The position numbers were made by a program, and so were the translations under genes. A stretch of 64,000 bases of DNA, from positions 3,038,001-3,102,000 of the forward strand of contig NZ_JADBEB010000001.1 of assembly GCF_014874095.1 (NCBI RefSeq), given 5' to 3'. The DNA comes from Plantactinospora soyae (GTDB taxonomy: Bacteria; Actinomycetota; Actinomycetes; Mycobacteriales; Micromonosporaceae). This document shows, one piece after another, positions 15,841 through 25,900 of this stretch; within the stretch, counting starts at the first letter, position 1, and each line of letters opens with the position of its first letter. The notes beneath the pieces are model-generated. The model saw only the letters and a list, made by a program, of their open reading frames with translations. It ran no database searches and was not told where the DNA came from.

Positions 15841-18633
15841 TCAGTTCCCGGCGCCGACCGCCGGCTCGGCCGAGCCGGTACCACTGGCCAACCGGTTCCG
15901 GACCCGTTCCACGCCGTCGGCCATGCCCTGCGCCTGGTACAGCTCCAGGGCCTGCCGCCACGTGTCGATCGCGAGGTCCCGGTTGCCGGCGTCCGCGTGC
16001 ATCTCGGCGAACCGTTCGGTGGTCTCGGCCTGGATGTAGTCCATCTCCACCTCACGCATCAGGGCCAGCGCCTCGGCGTAGTGGTCGAGGGCCACGGCGT
16101 ACTCGCCGAGCCGGTGGGCGATGAAGCCGAGGCTGTCCAGGGTGATCGCCATGCCCGGCAGGTCACCCTGCTCGCGGTCGAACGCCAGTCCCTGCTCGCA
16201 GTGGGTACGCGCCTCGGCGTAGCGGCCGAGCTTGGCCAGCAGCCAGCCGACGGAGTTGAGCATCCTCCTCGCCCGCAGGGTGGCGCCCGCCTCGTCGAAC
16301 AGCCGTAGTGCCTGCTCGGCGTGGGTCAGCGCCAGCCGGTCGTCGCCGCGTCGCTCGGTGGCGACCGCGAGGAGCCGGTGGGTGTGGGCGAGTTCGAGGA
16401 CGTCGCCGGCCTTCTCGGCCAGGGTCAGCGCCTGTTCCAGGTGTTCGGCGGCGAGTTCGTGCTGCCCCAGCCGGTCGTACGCCTGACCGAGCTGGCGGTG
16501 TGCGGCGACCACGGCGTACGGGTCCCCGCGCCGTCGCGCGGCGGCGAATCCGAGCAGGGACGTGCTGAGGCTCTCGTGCCGGTGTCCGCGTTGCAGGTGG
16601 AAGCTGTTCATCGCCCAGCAGAGCTGCCAGGCGCGGTCGTCCCAACCACGGTCGCGGGCGATGTCGGCGCTCGCGATCAGGCAGGCCCGCTCGTCGTCGA
16701 ACCAGGCCAGCGCCGCCGCCGGATGGTCCGTCAGGGCCAGCGGGGCGGATCCGGCGGTGGCGGGTTCCAGCGGGATCCTCAGCCGGATCGGCGCGAGCAG
16801 CCGGTCGGCGGCGTCGGCGGTGTGCAGGTAGAAGTCGACCAGCCGGCGCAGCGCCAGGTCCCGCAGTTCGGTCGACAGGTCGGTCCGGGCCCGCTCGGCA
16901 GCGTAGAGCCGGACCAGGTCGTGCATGCGGTACCGGTTCGGCCTGTGCTCGACGACGAGGTGCGCGGAGACCAGTTCCCGCAGCAGCATGCGTACCCGCC
17001 CGGTGGGGGCTCCGGCCAGGCTGACCACGGCGTCCAGCCCGATGTCCGGCCCGACGGCCAGGCCGAGCAGCCGGAACACCTCGGCGGCTCCCGGGGACAG
17101 CGCCCGGTCCGAGGTGGTGAAGACGGCCCTGACGCTGGTACCCAACGCGCTGGTCTCCAGCGCGTCGAGCCGGGTGGTGGCGTCGTGCAGCTCGGCGGCG
17201 TACGCGGTCAGTGGCAGTTGCGGGCTGACCGCGATACGGGCGGCGACCACGCCCAGGGCCAGGGGCTGGCCGCCGCAGTTCGCCACCAGCTGGGCCACCG
17301 CGTCCGGCTCGGCGGCGGCGCGTTCCGGGCCGATCTGCCGGGTCAGCAGTTCGCGTGCCTCGGCGTCGCTCAGGGTGCCCAGCGGCACCGAACCGGCGCC
17401 GTGCCCGGCCACCAGCCCGACGAGCTGGTTGCGGCTGGTGACGATCACCGTGCACCGGCTACCGCCCGGCAGCAGCGGTTCCACCTGCGCGAGGTCGGCC
17501 GCGTTGTCCAGCACCACCAGCATCCGCTTCTCCGCCAGCAGGCTGCGGTAGAGGTTGACCTGGTTACCCGGCTCGTGCGGGATGCCCTCCGGAGCCACGC
17601 CGAGCGCTTCCAGGAAGCCGCGTACGGCGACGGCCGACGGGGTCGGCGGGTCGACGGGATCGAACCCGCGCAGGTTCACGAAGAGTTGCCCGTCGGGGAA
17701 CCGGTCGAGATTGTGATGCGCCCAGTGCAGGGCCAGCCAGGTCTTGCCGACGCCGCCCATCCCGCCGATCGCGCTGATCACCAGCGTGCGTTGGGGGGCG
17801 GTGGAGTCGAGTTCCGCCGTCAGCCGGGCGAGCTCGGCTCTCCTGCCGACGAAGGAACGCGGCACCGCGGGAAGGTGCCGGGGGATCGGCGCGACCGCCC
17901 GTACGGTCAGCGTCTGGTCGGCGCGCAGGATGCGACGGCGCAGCCCCCGTAGCTCCGGGCCGGGCTCGCCACCGGTCTCCGCGAGCATCGTCGCGCTGAT
18001 CTGGTCGTAGTGGGCCAGCGACTCGGTGGTACGTCCGCCGCGGTGCAGGGCGAGCATGTACTGCCCCGCGAGCCGCTCGTCGAACGGGTGTGCCGCCACC
18101 AGGTCGGCCAGTCCGGGCAGCAGTACGGCGTGGTCGCCGCGCCGCAGCCGCAGGTCGGTGCGGTCCAGCACGGCCGCGACCCGTTCCGCCTCCAGCGTCC
18201 GGCGTACGCCGTCGAACCACGGGGTGTCCAGCCCGGCGAACGGCTCGCCGCGCCAGAGCCCGAGCGCCGCGTCGAACAGCGCCGATCCGCGCTCGTCGTC
18301 CGGCGCCGCCCTCGCCTGCCGGACGAGGTCACGGAACCGGTGCACGTCCACCAGCGCGGGGTCGACGGTGAGCAGGTATCCGCCGGACCGGCGGGCGATG
18401 GTGACCTCGCCGACCTCCGCCAGGGCCTGGCGCAGTCGGGAGACGTAGCTGTAGAGCGTGCTCTTCGTCGGGTACGGCAGGGTCTCGCCCCAGACCCGTT
18501 CCATCAGAGCGTCGACCGGTACGACCTGGTTCGCCTCCACCAGCAGCGCCGCCAGTACGTACCGCTGGCGGATATGGCCGATGTCCACCCGTCCCGAATT
18601 CACCGTGATCTCACCGAGTAGACCGAAGTCCAC
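15841..18633 (-). CDS. AfsR/SARP-type regulator with BTAD, NB-ARC and TPR domains
   Basis: A large transcriptional regulator of 930 residues. Residues 1-95 form an OmpR-type winged helix (FGLLGEI at the start, YSYVSRLRQAL near its end). A bacterial transcriptional activation domain follows at about 97-245. An NB-ARC/STAND ATPase at about 270-560 has Walker A GGMGGVGKTW at about 290-299 and Walker B MLVVLDNA at about 371-378. TPR-like repeats fill residues 680-920. Such proteins activate promoters carrying 11-bp-spaced heptameric repeats, and three such heptamers lie just upstream, between it and the divergent secreted protein gene. I infer direct control of that gene and possibly autoregulation. 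Confidence 0.93.
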   Translation of the reverse strand: MDFGLLGEITVNSGRVDIGHIRQRYVLAALLVEANQVVPVDALMERVWGETLPYPTKSTLYSYVSRLRQALAEVGEVTIARRSGGYLLTVDPALVDVHRFRDLVRQARAAPDDERGSALFDAALGLWRGEPFAGLDTPWFDGVRRTLEAERVAAVLDRTDLRLRRGDHAVLLPGLADLVAAHPFDERLAGQYMLALHRGGRTTESLAHYDQISATMLAETGGEPGPELRGLRRRILRADQTLTVRAVAPIPRHLPAVPRSFVGRRAELARLTAELDSTAPQRTLVISAIGGMGGVGKTWLALHWAHHNLDRFPDGQLFVNLRGFDPVDPPTPSAVAVRGFLEALGVAPEGIPHEPGNQVNLYRSLLAEKRMLVVLDNAADLAQVEPLLPGGSRCTVIVTSRNQLVGLVAGHGAGSVPLGTLSDAEARELLTRQIGPERAAAEPDAVAQLVANCGGQPLALGVVAARIAVSPQLPLTAYAAELHDATTRLDALETSALGTSVRAVFTTSDRALSPGAAEVFRLLGLAVGPDIGLDAVVSLAGAPTGRVRMLLRELVSAHLVVEHRPNRYRMHDLVRLYAAERARTDLSTELRDLALRRLVDFYLHTADAADRLLAPIRLRIPLEPATAGSAPLALTDHPAAALAWFDDERACLIASADIARDRGWDDRAWQLCWAMNSFHLQRGHRHESLSTSLLGFAAARRRGDPYAVVAAHRQLGQAYDRLGQHELAAEHLEQALTLAEKAGDVLELAHTHRLLAVATERRGDDRLALTHAEQALRLFDEAGATLRARRMLNSVGWLLAKLGRYAEARTHCEQGLAFDREQGDLPGMAITLDSLGFIAHRLGEYAVALDHYAEALALMREVEMDYIQAETTERFAEMHADAGNRDLAIDTWRQALELYQAQGMADGVERVRNRLASGTGSAEPAVGAGN

Positions 18634-18683
18634 CGCCCCACCCCCCGGCCTTCGACGTCAGTCAATCGTCGGATCGGCACCGT

Positions 18684-18712
18684 TTCAAGGCCGATTCAAG
18701 GTTTCTCCAAAG
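18684..18712. promoter_or_regulatory. SARP-type operator: three heptamers with 11-bp phasing
   Basis: TTCAAGG occurs at 18684-18690 and 18695-18701, exactly 11 bp apart, and a 5-of-7 match (TCCAAAG) follows at 18706-18712. Heptameric direct repeats at 11-bp spacing are the known binding pattern of SARP regulators (AfsR, ActII-ORF4, DnrI). The site lies between a SARP gene and the secreted protein gene it probably controls. The -10 element is not clear. Confidence 0.55.
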
Positions 18713-18791
18713 TAGGGACGACATCGTCGTCAATGCGACGGGGTGACCGGGGAGTCGGCCCGCCGGGGAGAAGGGGAAGAGGGGGAACCCG

Positions 18792-19325
18792 ATGAGAAAA
18801 GTGATCATGAATTTGGTGGCGGTGCTGGCGGCCGTCATCGCGGCGGCGAGCATCACCGCGCCCGCGAACGCGGGGGTCGGGTCGGAGCCGTCGCCGCTGG
18901 TCGCCCCGCCGGGGGCGGCGCGGATGACCGGTGACGGTGTCGGCGTCCAGGCCTGGGACGAGCGCTTCCAGAACTTCGCGACCGCCCGGATTCTGGACGA
19001 CAGTTTCCAGTACGGGCTGCGGGCGATCCCGGAGAACTACGGGAACCTCCACCAGCTCTGGGCACTCACCGCGGTCACGACCGACCGGGTGGAGATCAAG
19101 AATCACGCGACGGGACGCTGCCTCGACGACAGTTTCGAGTACGGGCTGCGTCCCTACGGCTGCAACGGGCAGCCCTTCCAGCGCTGGACCATCTGGTACT
19201 GGCCGGACGACCCGAGCAAGGGCTGGGTGCTGCAGAACGAGGCGACGGGGCGGGCGGTCGACGACAGCTTCGAGTACGGGCTGCGGGCGTACGGCATCAA
19301 CTACCTGGCCTGGCAGCAGTGGTAA
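18792..19325 (+). CDS. Secreted beta-trefoil (ricin-like) protein with three DDSF repeats
   Basis: A 177-residue exported protein. Residues 1-27 are a signal peptide ending ANA. The mature part has three repeats, each with DDSF(Q/E)YGLR at about residues 66-75, 113-122 and 155-164, and each followed by a Q-x-W-type motif (HQLW, FQRW, WQQW). This is a beta-trefoil (ricin B / QxW) pattern, so carbohydrate binding is likely. Two cysteines in the middle repeat may form a disulphide. ATG start with an AGGGGGAA-type site. It has no catalytic domain, so a lectin or inhibitor is possible. Control by the divergent SARP regulator is inferred. Confidence 0.75.
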   Translation: MRKVIMNLVAVLAAVIAAASITAPANAGVGSEPSPLVAPPGAARMTGDGVGVQAWDERFQNFATARILDDSFQYGLRAIPENYGNLHQLWALTAVTTDRVEIKNHATGRCLDDSFEYGLRPYGCNGQPFQRWTIWYWPDDPSKGWVLQNEATGRAVDDSFEYGLRAYGINYLAWQQW

Positions 19326-19474
19326 CTGACTCGGGACGTCCGAGCTAGGAAATGCCGGGGCCGAGGCGGCCACCCCTTCCGGGGTGTGCTCCCCGGCCCC
19401 GGTCCCGTCCTACCCGGCGAAAGGCGCGGCGCGCGGGCGTACCTGAGGCGGGCTCGTCGGGCCGGCGTGATGTG

Positions 19475-22400
19475 ATGGGCGGCGTGCAGGCGTACCGGCT
19501 GGTTCGTCGGCCGGCCGAGGCCGTGCCGGCGCGGCTCGGCGACCCCGAGCAGGAAGCCGTCGTCGGGCACACCGACGGGCCGCTGCTGGTCCTCGGTGGA
19601 CCGGGCACCGGCAAGACGAGCACCCTGGTCGAGGCGGTCGCCGCCCGGGTCGCCGAGGGGGTCGACCCGGAACGCATCCTGGTGCTGACCTTCGGCCGAC
19701 GGGCGTCGGCGGCGCTCCGGCACCGGATCGAGGCCCGGATCGCCGGCGCCGACGGAATGGTGCTGCACGAGCCGCTGGTCCGGACCTTCCCGGCGTACGC
19801 CTTCGGGCTGCTCCGTCGGGCGGCGGCGGAACGCGGCGAGCCTTCGCCCCGCCTCCTCACCGGCCCGGAGCAGGATCTGATCATCCGCGAACTGCTCGGC
19901 GTGATCGGCGTCGAGGACGGTTCGGAGGGTTCCGAGGGCGGGGACGAGATCGAGGACCCGGTCGGCTGGCCGGCGGAACTGCGCCCGGCGCTGCGTACCC
20001 GGGCCTTCGCCGAACAGCTCCGCGACCTGCTGATGCGGGCCGCCGAGCGGGGTGTCGGCCCGGTCGAGTTGGCCCAGCTCGGTGAGCGGCTCGGCCGGGC
20101 GGACTGGCCGGCCGCCGCCCGCTTCCTCCGGCAGTACGTCGCCGTGCTGGCCCTGCGCGACGTCACCACCCGGGGCTCGGTCGCCTACGACCCGGCCGAA
20201 CTGGTCCGGGCCGCCGCCGGCCTGCTCACCGACGATCCGGAGCTGCTCGACGCCGAACGGGACCGGCTCGCCTACATCTACCTGGACGAACTCGCCGACA
20301 CCGACCCGGCCCAGTTGGACCTGCTCGACCTGGTGGCCGGGGGCGGTAAGTCACTGGTCGCGTTCGGTGACCCGGACTCGTCGACGTACGCCTTCCGGGG
20401 CGCCGATCCGGCCGCCGTCGGCGCCTTCCCGCACCGGTTCCGGACCGCCTCCGGCGCGGTGGCGCGGACCCTGTTGCTGCCCACGTCGTACCGGGCCGGG
20501 CCGGGGCTGCTGGACGCGACCCGGCGGCTGGCCCGGCGGCTGCGTGGCCCGGCGGCGCACCGCGACCTGCGGCCGCTGCCGGACGTCGAGCCCGGCACGG
20601 TCGAGGTCCGGACGTTCCGCTCCGCCACCAGCGAGGCGGCGTACCTGGCGCACGCGCTGCGTTCCGCGCACCTGCTCGACGGGGTGCCCTGGTCGCGGAT
20701 GGCGGTGCTGCTCCGCTCCACCACGTTGCAGCTTCCGCCGTTGCAGCGCGCGCTGCACACCGTCGGGGTGCCGACCGTGGTGCACGCCGAGGACCTGCCG
20801 CTGCACCTGCAACCGGCGGTGGCGCCGGTCCTGCTGCTGCTGCGCTGCGCGCTGGAGCCGGACCGGCTGGACGAGGAGGCGGCGGTGACGCTGCTGCACT
20901 CGCCGCTGGGCGGCGCCGATCCGCTGGCCGAGCGGCGGCTGCGGCAGGGGCTGCGGGCCCTGGCCCTGGCCGCCGGGGACCGGCGACCCTCCGGCGACCT
21001 GCTCGTCGAGGCGCTGCGGGACCCGGCCGAGCTGGCGGCGATCGATCGGCGCTGGGCCGAGCCCGCCCAGGCGGTTGCCGCCCTCCTGGCCGCCGCCCGG
21101 GAAGCCGGTACGGTCCCCGGGGCGACCGCCGAGGACGTGCTCTGGGCGCTCTGGCGGGCCAGCGGGCTGGCCGAGCGCTGGTCCGGCGCACTGGCCCGGG
21201 CCCGTACGGCGGCAGGTGCGGCGGACACCGGACTGCGCTGGCGGGCCGCGGCTGCCGACCGGGACCTGGACGCGATCGTCGTACTCTTCGACGCGGCGGC
21301 CCGGTTCGTCGACCGGTTGCCCGGGGCGCGTACCGAGGTGTTCCTCGATCACGTGCTGGGGCAGCAGTTGCCGGCGGACACCCTCGCGCCGAGCGCCGAC
21401 CGGGGCGAGGCGGTACGCCTGCTCACCGCCCACGCGGCGAAGGGGCTGGAGTGGGATCTGGTCGCCGTGGCCGGCGTACAGGAGGGGATCTGGCCCGACC
21501 TGCGGCTGCGGGGCAGCCTGCTCGGCTCGGAACGGTTGGTCGACGTACTGGCCGGCCGGGGCGAGGGGGCCGGGGCGGCGGCCACCCTGGTCGGCCAGAC
21601 CTCGGCGGTGCTGGACGAGGAACGCCGGCTGTTCTACGTCGCCGCGACCCGCGCCCGGCGGAAGCTGCTGGTCAGCGCGGTCGCCTCGGCGGCGGTCGGG
21701 GTGGCCGACCACGAGGAGCAGCCGAGCCGCTTCCTCTACGAACTCGGCGGCGGCGAGGTGGAGGCCGAGGAGTCCGAGGTGTTAGGAAGGGGCCCTTCTT
21801 CTACAGAAAACGATAAGAAGGGGCCCTTCCTTGCACCCGAGCTTGCAGATGAGCCGGTGGCGTTGCCGATCGGGCGGCCGCCTCGGGCGTTGACGCTGTC
21901 GGCGTTGGTGGCGGAGTTGCGGACCGCGGTGACGGATCCGGAGGCGTCGGCGGTGCGGCGGCGGGGGGCGGCGGTGGAGTTGGCCCGGTTGGCTGCCGCC
22001 GGTGTGCCGGGGGCGCATCCGGACGACTGGTGGGGGTTGCGGGCGTTGTCGGACGACCGGCCGCTGGTGGACGAGGGGGAGCCGGTCCGGGTCACGCCGT
22101 CGGGGATGGAGAGCGCGCTGCGGTGCAGCCTGCGCTGGCTGCTGGAGCGGCACGGCGGGAAGGGGCCGGCGAGTGCGGCCCAGGGGGTGGGCAACCTGGT
22201 GCACGCCGCCGCGATGCTCGCCGAGGACGCCAGCGTCGACCGGGGCAAACTTCTGGACTACGTCGCCGGCCGGTTCGACGTGATCGAACTCGCGGCCCGC
22301 TGGATGGCCGGGCCGGAGCAGGCCCGGGCCGAGGTGATGGTCGACAAACTGCTGCGCTGGCTGGCCGGCAACCCGCGCCGGCTGCTCGCCATCGAGCACG

Positions 22401-22924
22401 AGTTCGCGGTACGCCTCGACGACCCGAAGCGGCCGATCGAGTTGACCGGTCGGGTGGACCGGTTGGAGGTGGACGCCGAGGGTCGGCTCGTGGTGATCGA
22501 CCTGAAGACCGGCAAGTCGACGGCGGTGACGGCGTCGGAGCTGGCGGAGCATCCGCAGCTCGGTGCGTACCAGGCGGCGGTGGAGGCGGGCGCGTTCGAA
22601 GACCTCGGAGCCGGGTCCGAGTCCGGCGGTGCGGCGCTGGTGCAGCTCGGTACGCCGACCCAGGACGCGAAGGAGCAGGCACAGCCGCCGGCCAGCGAGG
22701 GCGAGGAGGCGGGCTGGGCGCGGGCGATGGTGCGACGTACCGCCGACACGATGGCGGCGGCGACGTTCTCGGCGGTGGCGAACTCGAAGTGCCGGGTCTG
22801 CCCGGTACGGAGCAGTTGCCCGATCTCGGGGCAGGGACGTCAGGTTGTCGAGCCGCCGACCCGACGGCAGCCGCCGGGCGGCCAGCCGAGGCCGCCGGGG
22901 CAGCGGGGCGGGGGGAACTCCTGA
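19475..22924 (+). CDS. adnA: AdnA-type helicase-nuclease subunit
   Basis: First subunit of the AdnAB heterodimer, which resects DNA double-strand breaks in actinobacteria. About 1149 residues from the ATG at 19475; GTG at 19472 or 19484 are alternatives. Walker A GGPGTGKTS lies at about 41-49. Motif II reads LDELADTD rather than DEYQDTD, fitting the degenerate motor of AdnA. The RecB-like nuclease has VIDLKTGKS at about 1006-1014. One cysteine near 883 plus a C-terminal CRVCPVRSSC cluster resembles the Fe-S staple of AddB-type nucleases. A palindromic repeat is inserted in frame at about 769-788, including a TTA codon. The stop overlaps the adnB start by one base. Confidence 0.88.
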   Translation: MGGVQAYRLVRRPAEAVPARLGDPEQEAVVGHTDGPLLVLGGPGTGKTSTLVEAVAARVAEGVDPERILVLTFGRRASAALRHRIEARIAGADGMVLHEPLVRTFPAYAFGLLRRAAAERGEPSPRLLTGPEQDLIIRELLGVIGVEDGSEGSEGGDEIEDPVGWPAELRPALRTRAFAEQLRDLLMRAAERGVGPVELAQLGERLGRADWPAAARFLRQYVAVLALRDVTTRGSVAYDPAELVRAAAGLLTDDPELLDAERDRLAYIYLDELADTDPAQLDLLDLVAGGGKSLVAFGDPDSSTYAFRGADPAAVGAFPHRFRTASGAVARTLLLPTSYRAGPGLLDATRRLARRLRGPAAHRDLRPLPDVEPGTVEVRTFRSATSEAAYLAHALRSAHLLDGVPWSRMAVLLRSTTLQLPPLQRALHTVGVPTVVHAEDLPLHLQPAVAPVLLLLRCALEPDRLDEEAAVTLLHSPLGGADPLAERRLRQGLRALALAAGDRRPSGDLLVEALRDPAELAAIDRRWAEPAQAVAALLAAAREAGTVPGATAEDVLWALWRASGLAERWSGALARARTAAGAADTGLRWRAAAADRDLDAIVVLFDAAARFVDRLPGARTEVFLDHVLGQQLPADTLAPSADRGEAVRLLTAHAAKGLEWDLVAVAGVQEGIWPDLRLRGSLLGSERLVDVLAGRGEGAGAAATLVGQTSAVLDEERRLFYVAATRARRKLLVSAVASAAVGVADHEEQPSRFLYELGGGEVEAEESEVLGRGPSSTENDKKGPFLAPELADEPVALPIGRPPRALTLSALVAELRTAVTDPEASAVRRRGAAVELARLAAAGVPGAHPDDWWGLRALSDDRPLVDEGEPVRVTPSGMESALRCSLRWLLERHGGKGPASAAQGVGNLVHAAAMLAEDASVDRGKLLDYVAGRFDVIELAARWMAGPEQARAEVMVDKLLRWLAGNPRRLLAIEHEFAVRLDDPKRPIELTGRVDRLEVDAEGRLVVIDLKTGKSTAVTASELAEHPQLGAYQAAVEAGAFEDLGAGSESGGAALVQLGTPTQDAKEQAQPPASEGEEAGWARAMVRRTADTMAAATFSAVANSKCRVCPVRSSCPISGQGRQVVEPPTRRQPPGGQPRPPGQRGGGNS
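21781..21835. repeat. Dispersed palindromic repeat inserted in frame within adnA
   Basis: A 55-bp copy of the palindrome found at 34-90 and 11711-11764, same orientation as the latter (shared CTACAGAAA and CGATAA loop). It adds about 18 codons (LGRGPSSTENDKKGPFLA) without breaking the frame, in the linker between motor and nuclease parts. The second codon it creates, TTA at 21782-21784, is the rare leucine codon read by bldA-type tRNA. Confidence 0.85.
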
Positions 22925-25900
22925 TGACCCAGCCGTCCCTGTTCACCTCGGCGCCGCCGCAGCGGGTCGCCGACGCCGGCCCCCGGTACACCCCGGTCGA
23001 GCTGGCCAAGCTGCTCCGGCTGCCGGCACCCACCCTGGAGCAGGCCGCGATCATCTCCGCGCCGGTCGAACCGCTGCTGGTGGTCGCCGGGGCCGGCTCC
23101 GGCAAGACCGAGACGATGGCCGCCCGGGTGGTCTGGCTGGTCGCCAACGGGTACGTCGAACCGGGGCAGATCCTCGGCCTGACCTTCACCCGGAAGGCGG
23201 CCGGTGAACTGGGGATGCGGATCCGTACCCGGCTGGGTCAGTTGGTGCGCCGGCTGGGGCGGAACAGCCGGAACGCCGACGACGACCCGTTCGGTGGTGA
23301 GCCGACCGTGGCGACGTACCACTCGTACGCCGCCCGGATCGTCACCGAGCACGGCCTGCGGGGTGGCTACGAGCCGTCGACCCGACTGCTCACCGAGGCG
23401 TCCCGGTGGCAGATCGTCGATCTGCTGGTCCGCAACCACGACGGTGACATGTCCGAAGTGGAACGGATGCCGAGCACGGTCACCGACGCGGTCCTGGCGT
23501 TGGCCGGTGACCTGGCCGAGCATCTGGTCACCCCGGACGACCTGGCCACCTGGACGGGACGGTTCTTCGCCGAGGTTCAGGCCCGGCCGGGCCGGGTCTA
23601 CGCCGACGTACGAAAGGCGCTGCACATCCAGCAGCTCCGGCTGCGGCTGCTGCCACTGGTCCGGGCGTACGCCCAGCGCAAGGACGACTTCGAGGCGATG
23701 GACTTCGGCGACCAGCTCGCCCGGGCGGCGCTGGTGGCCCGGAACCATCCGGAGGTCGGCACGATCGAGCGCGGCCGGTACCGGGTGGTGCTGCTCGACG
23801 AGTACCAGGACACCAGTCACGCGCAGGTGGTGCTGCTGCACGCGCTCTACGGCGGCGGGCATCCGGTCACCGCCGTCGGTGACCCGTGCCAGTCCATCTA
23901 CGGCTGGCGGGGGGCCAGCGCCGGCACCCTGGACCGGTTCCCGACCGAGTTCGCCCAGCCCGACGGCCGGCCGGCCGAGGTGCGGACCCTGACCACGAGC
24001 TGGCGCAACCGACCGCAGATCCTGGACGTCGCCAACGGGCTGGCCGCGCCGCTGCGCGCCGCCGGAGCCCAGGTCGCCGAGCTGGCCGCCGCGTTCCGGG
24101 TGGACGAGGAGATTCCGGGCCGCACCGGCCGGGGCTTCGCCGGCGGTACGGTGCACTGCGCACTGCTGGAGACGTACGCCGACGAGGCCGACTGGATCGC
24201 CGACAGCGTGCTCGCCGCCTGGCGGGGTGCGGCCCGGATGCCGGACGCGCTGCCCGAGCACATTCCGGTGGCCAACCGGCCGACGACGGCGGTACTGGTC
24301 CGGCTCCGCAGCCAGATCCCGGCGATCGAGGCGGCGCTGCGGGACCGGGGCCTGCCGGTCGAGGTGGTCGGCCTCGGCGGACTCCTCGACACTCCGGAGG
24401 TCCGGGACGTCGTCTGCACGCTGCGGGTGCTCTCCGATCCGACCGACGGCGCCGCGCTGCTCCGGTTGCTCACCGGGGCGCGCTGGCGGATCGGGCCGCG
24501 TGATCTGGTCGCACTGCATCGCCGGTCCACCGCGATCGCACGCGCCCGGCGAGAACTGCCCCGGCAGGACGGCGACGACGAGCCGGAGATCGTTACCGAC
24601 CGGTTGGACGAGGCGACCCTGGTCGAGGCGCTGGCCGACCTCGGGCCGGCGCAGGCGTACTCGGTCCAGGGGTACGCCCGGCTGCGGGCGTACGGCCGGG
24701 AGTTGGGCCTGCTGCGGCACCGGCTGGACCAGCCGCTGCCTGATCTGCTGGCGGACGTCGAGCGGACCATCGGGCTCGACGTCGAGGTGGCGGTCCGGGC
24801 CGGCAGCGATGGTCGGGGTGGCGACGCCGGGCTGGCCCGGGGGCACCTGGACGCGCTCGGCGACGTGGCCGCCCGGTTCGCCGGTGACTCGGCCGGGGCC
24901 CCGCTGCACGCCTTCCTGGCCTTTCTCGCCGCCGCCGAGGACGAGGAGCGTGGGCTGTCCCCGGGCGAGGTGGAGGTGGTGGAGGGCGCGGTGCAGATCC
25001 TCACCGCGCACGCCGCGAAGGGCCTGGAGTGGGACGTGGTGTCGGTGGCCGGGCTGAGCCGGGGCGTCTGGCCCGGTACGGCCCGGGGCTCCGACCACTA
25101 CCTGCTGGGCCTCGGGGTACTGCCGTTTCCGCTGCGCGGCGACGTCGGCGGCCTGCCGGTGCTGGCGCTGGACGACGCCGAGGACCAGAAGGCGGTGGCC
25201 CGCGCGCTGGGCACCTTCACCGAGCAGTGGCGGACCCACGACGAGCGGGAGGAGCGCCGGCTGGCCTACGTGGCGGTCACCCGGCCCCGCCGGCTGCTGC
25301 TCTGCTCCGGCTTCTGGTGGGGCGAGGGCACGAAGCGCCCACGCGGCCCGTCGGGCTTCCTCGCCGAGGTGTACGAGTGGTGCGTGGCCACGCCCGAGGC
25401 CGGCGAGAGCGGGTTCGTGGTCGACGCCTGGGCGCCGGAGCCGGCTGCCGACGCGACGAATCCGACCACCGAGGTCGTGCTCCGGGCCGAGTGGCCGGCC
25501 GATCCGTTGGGCCCCCGGCGGCCCGTACTGGCCGAGGCCGCCTCCCTGGTCCGCCGCCTGATGTCCGAGGGACCGGACGCAATTCCAGCCGCTGTGCCCG
25601 AGGCCGACGAGCCCGAGGCCGCTCTGCCCGAGGCCGCTCTGCCCGAGGCCGACGAGCCCGAGGCCGCTGTGCCCGAGGAGGCGCCGGCTGAGGAGAAGGC
25701 GGGCGAGGCGCCGGATCCGGGGACTTCGCCGGGTGCCGGTTCGGAGGCATCGCCGGGTTCCGGTCCGGTGGTGCTGCCGGGTTCCGGTCCGGAGGCGTTG
25801 CCGGGTGCCGGCCGGGAGGCGTTGCCGGGTGCCGGCCGGGAGGCGTTGCCAGGGGACGGGGCGGAGGCGTTGCCGGCGGTGGACTCGGAGGCGGAGGCTG

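Noticed and set aside
22030-22923. Upstream extension of adnB overlapping adnA
   Set aside because: The in-frame extension is an Arg/Gly-rich shadow of adnA; the ATG at 22924 overlapping the adnA stop gives a normal AdnB N-terminus.
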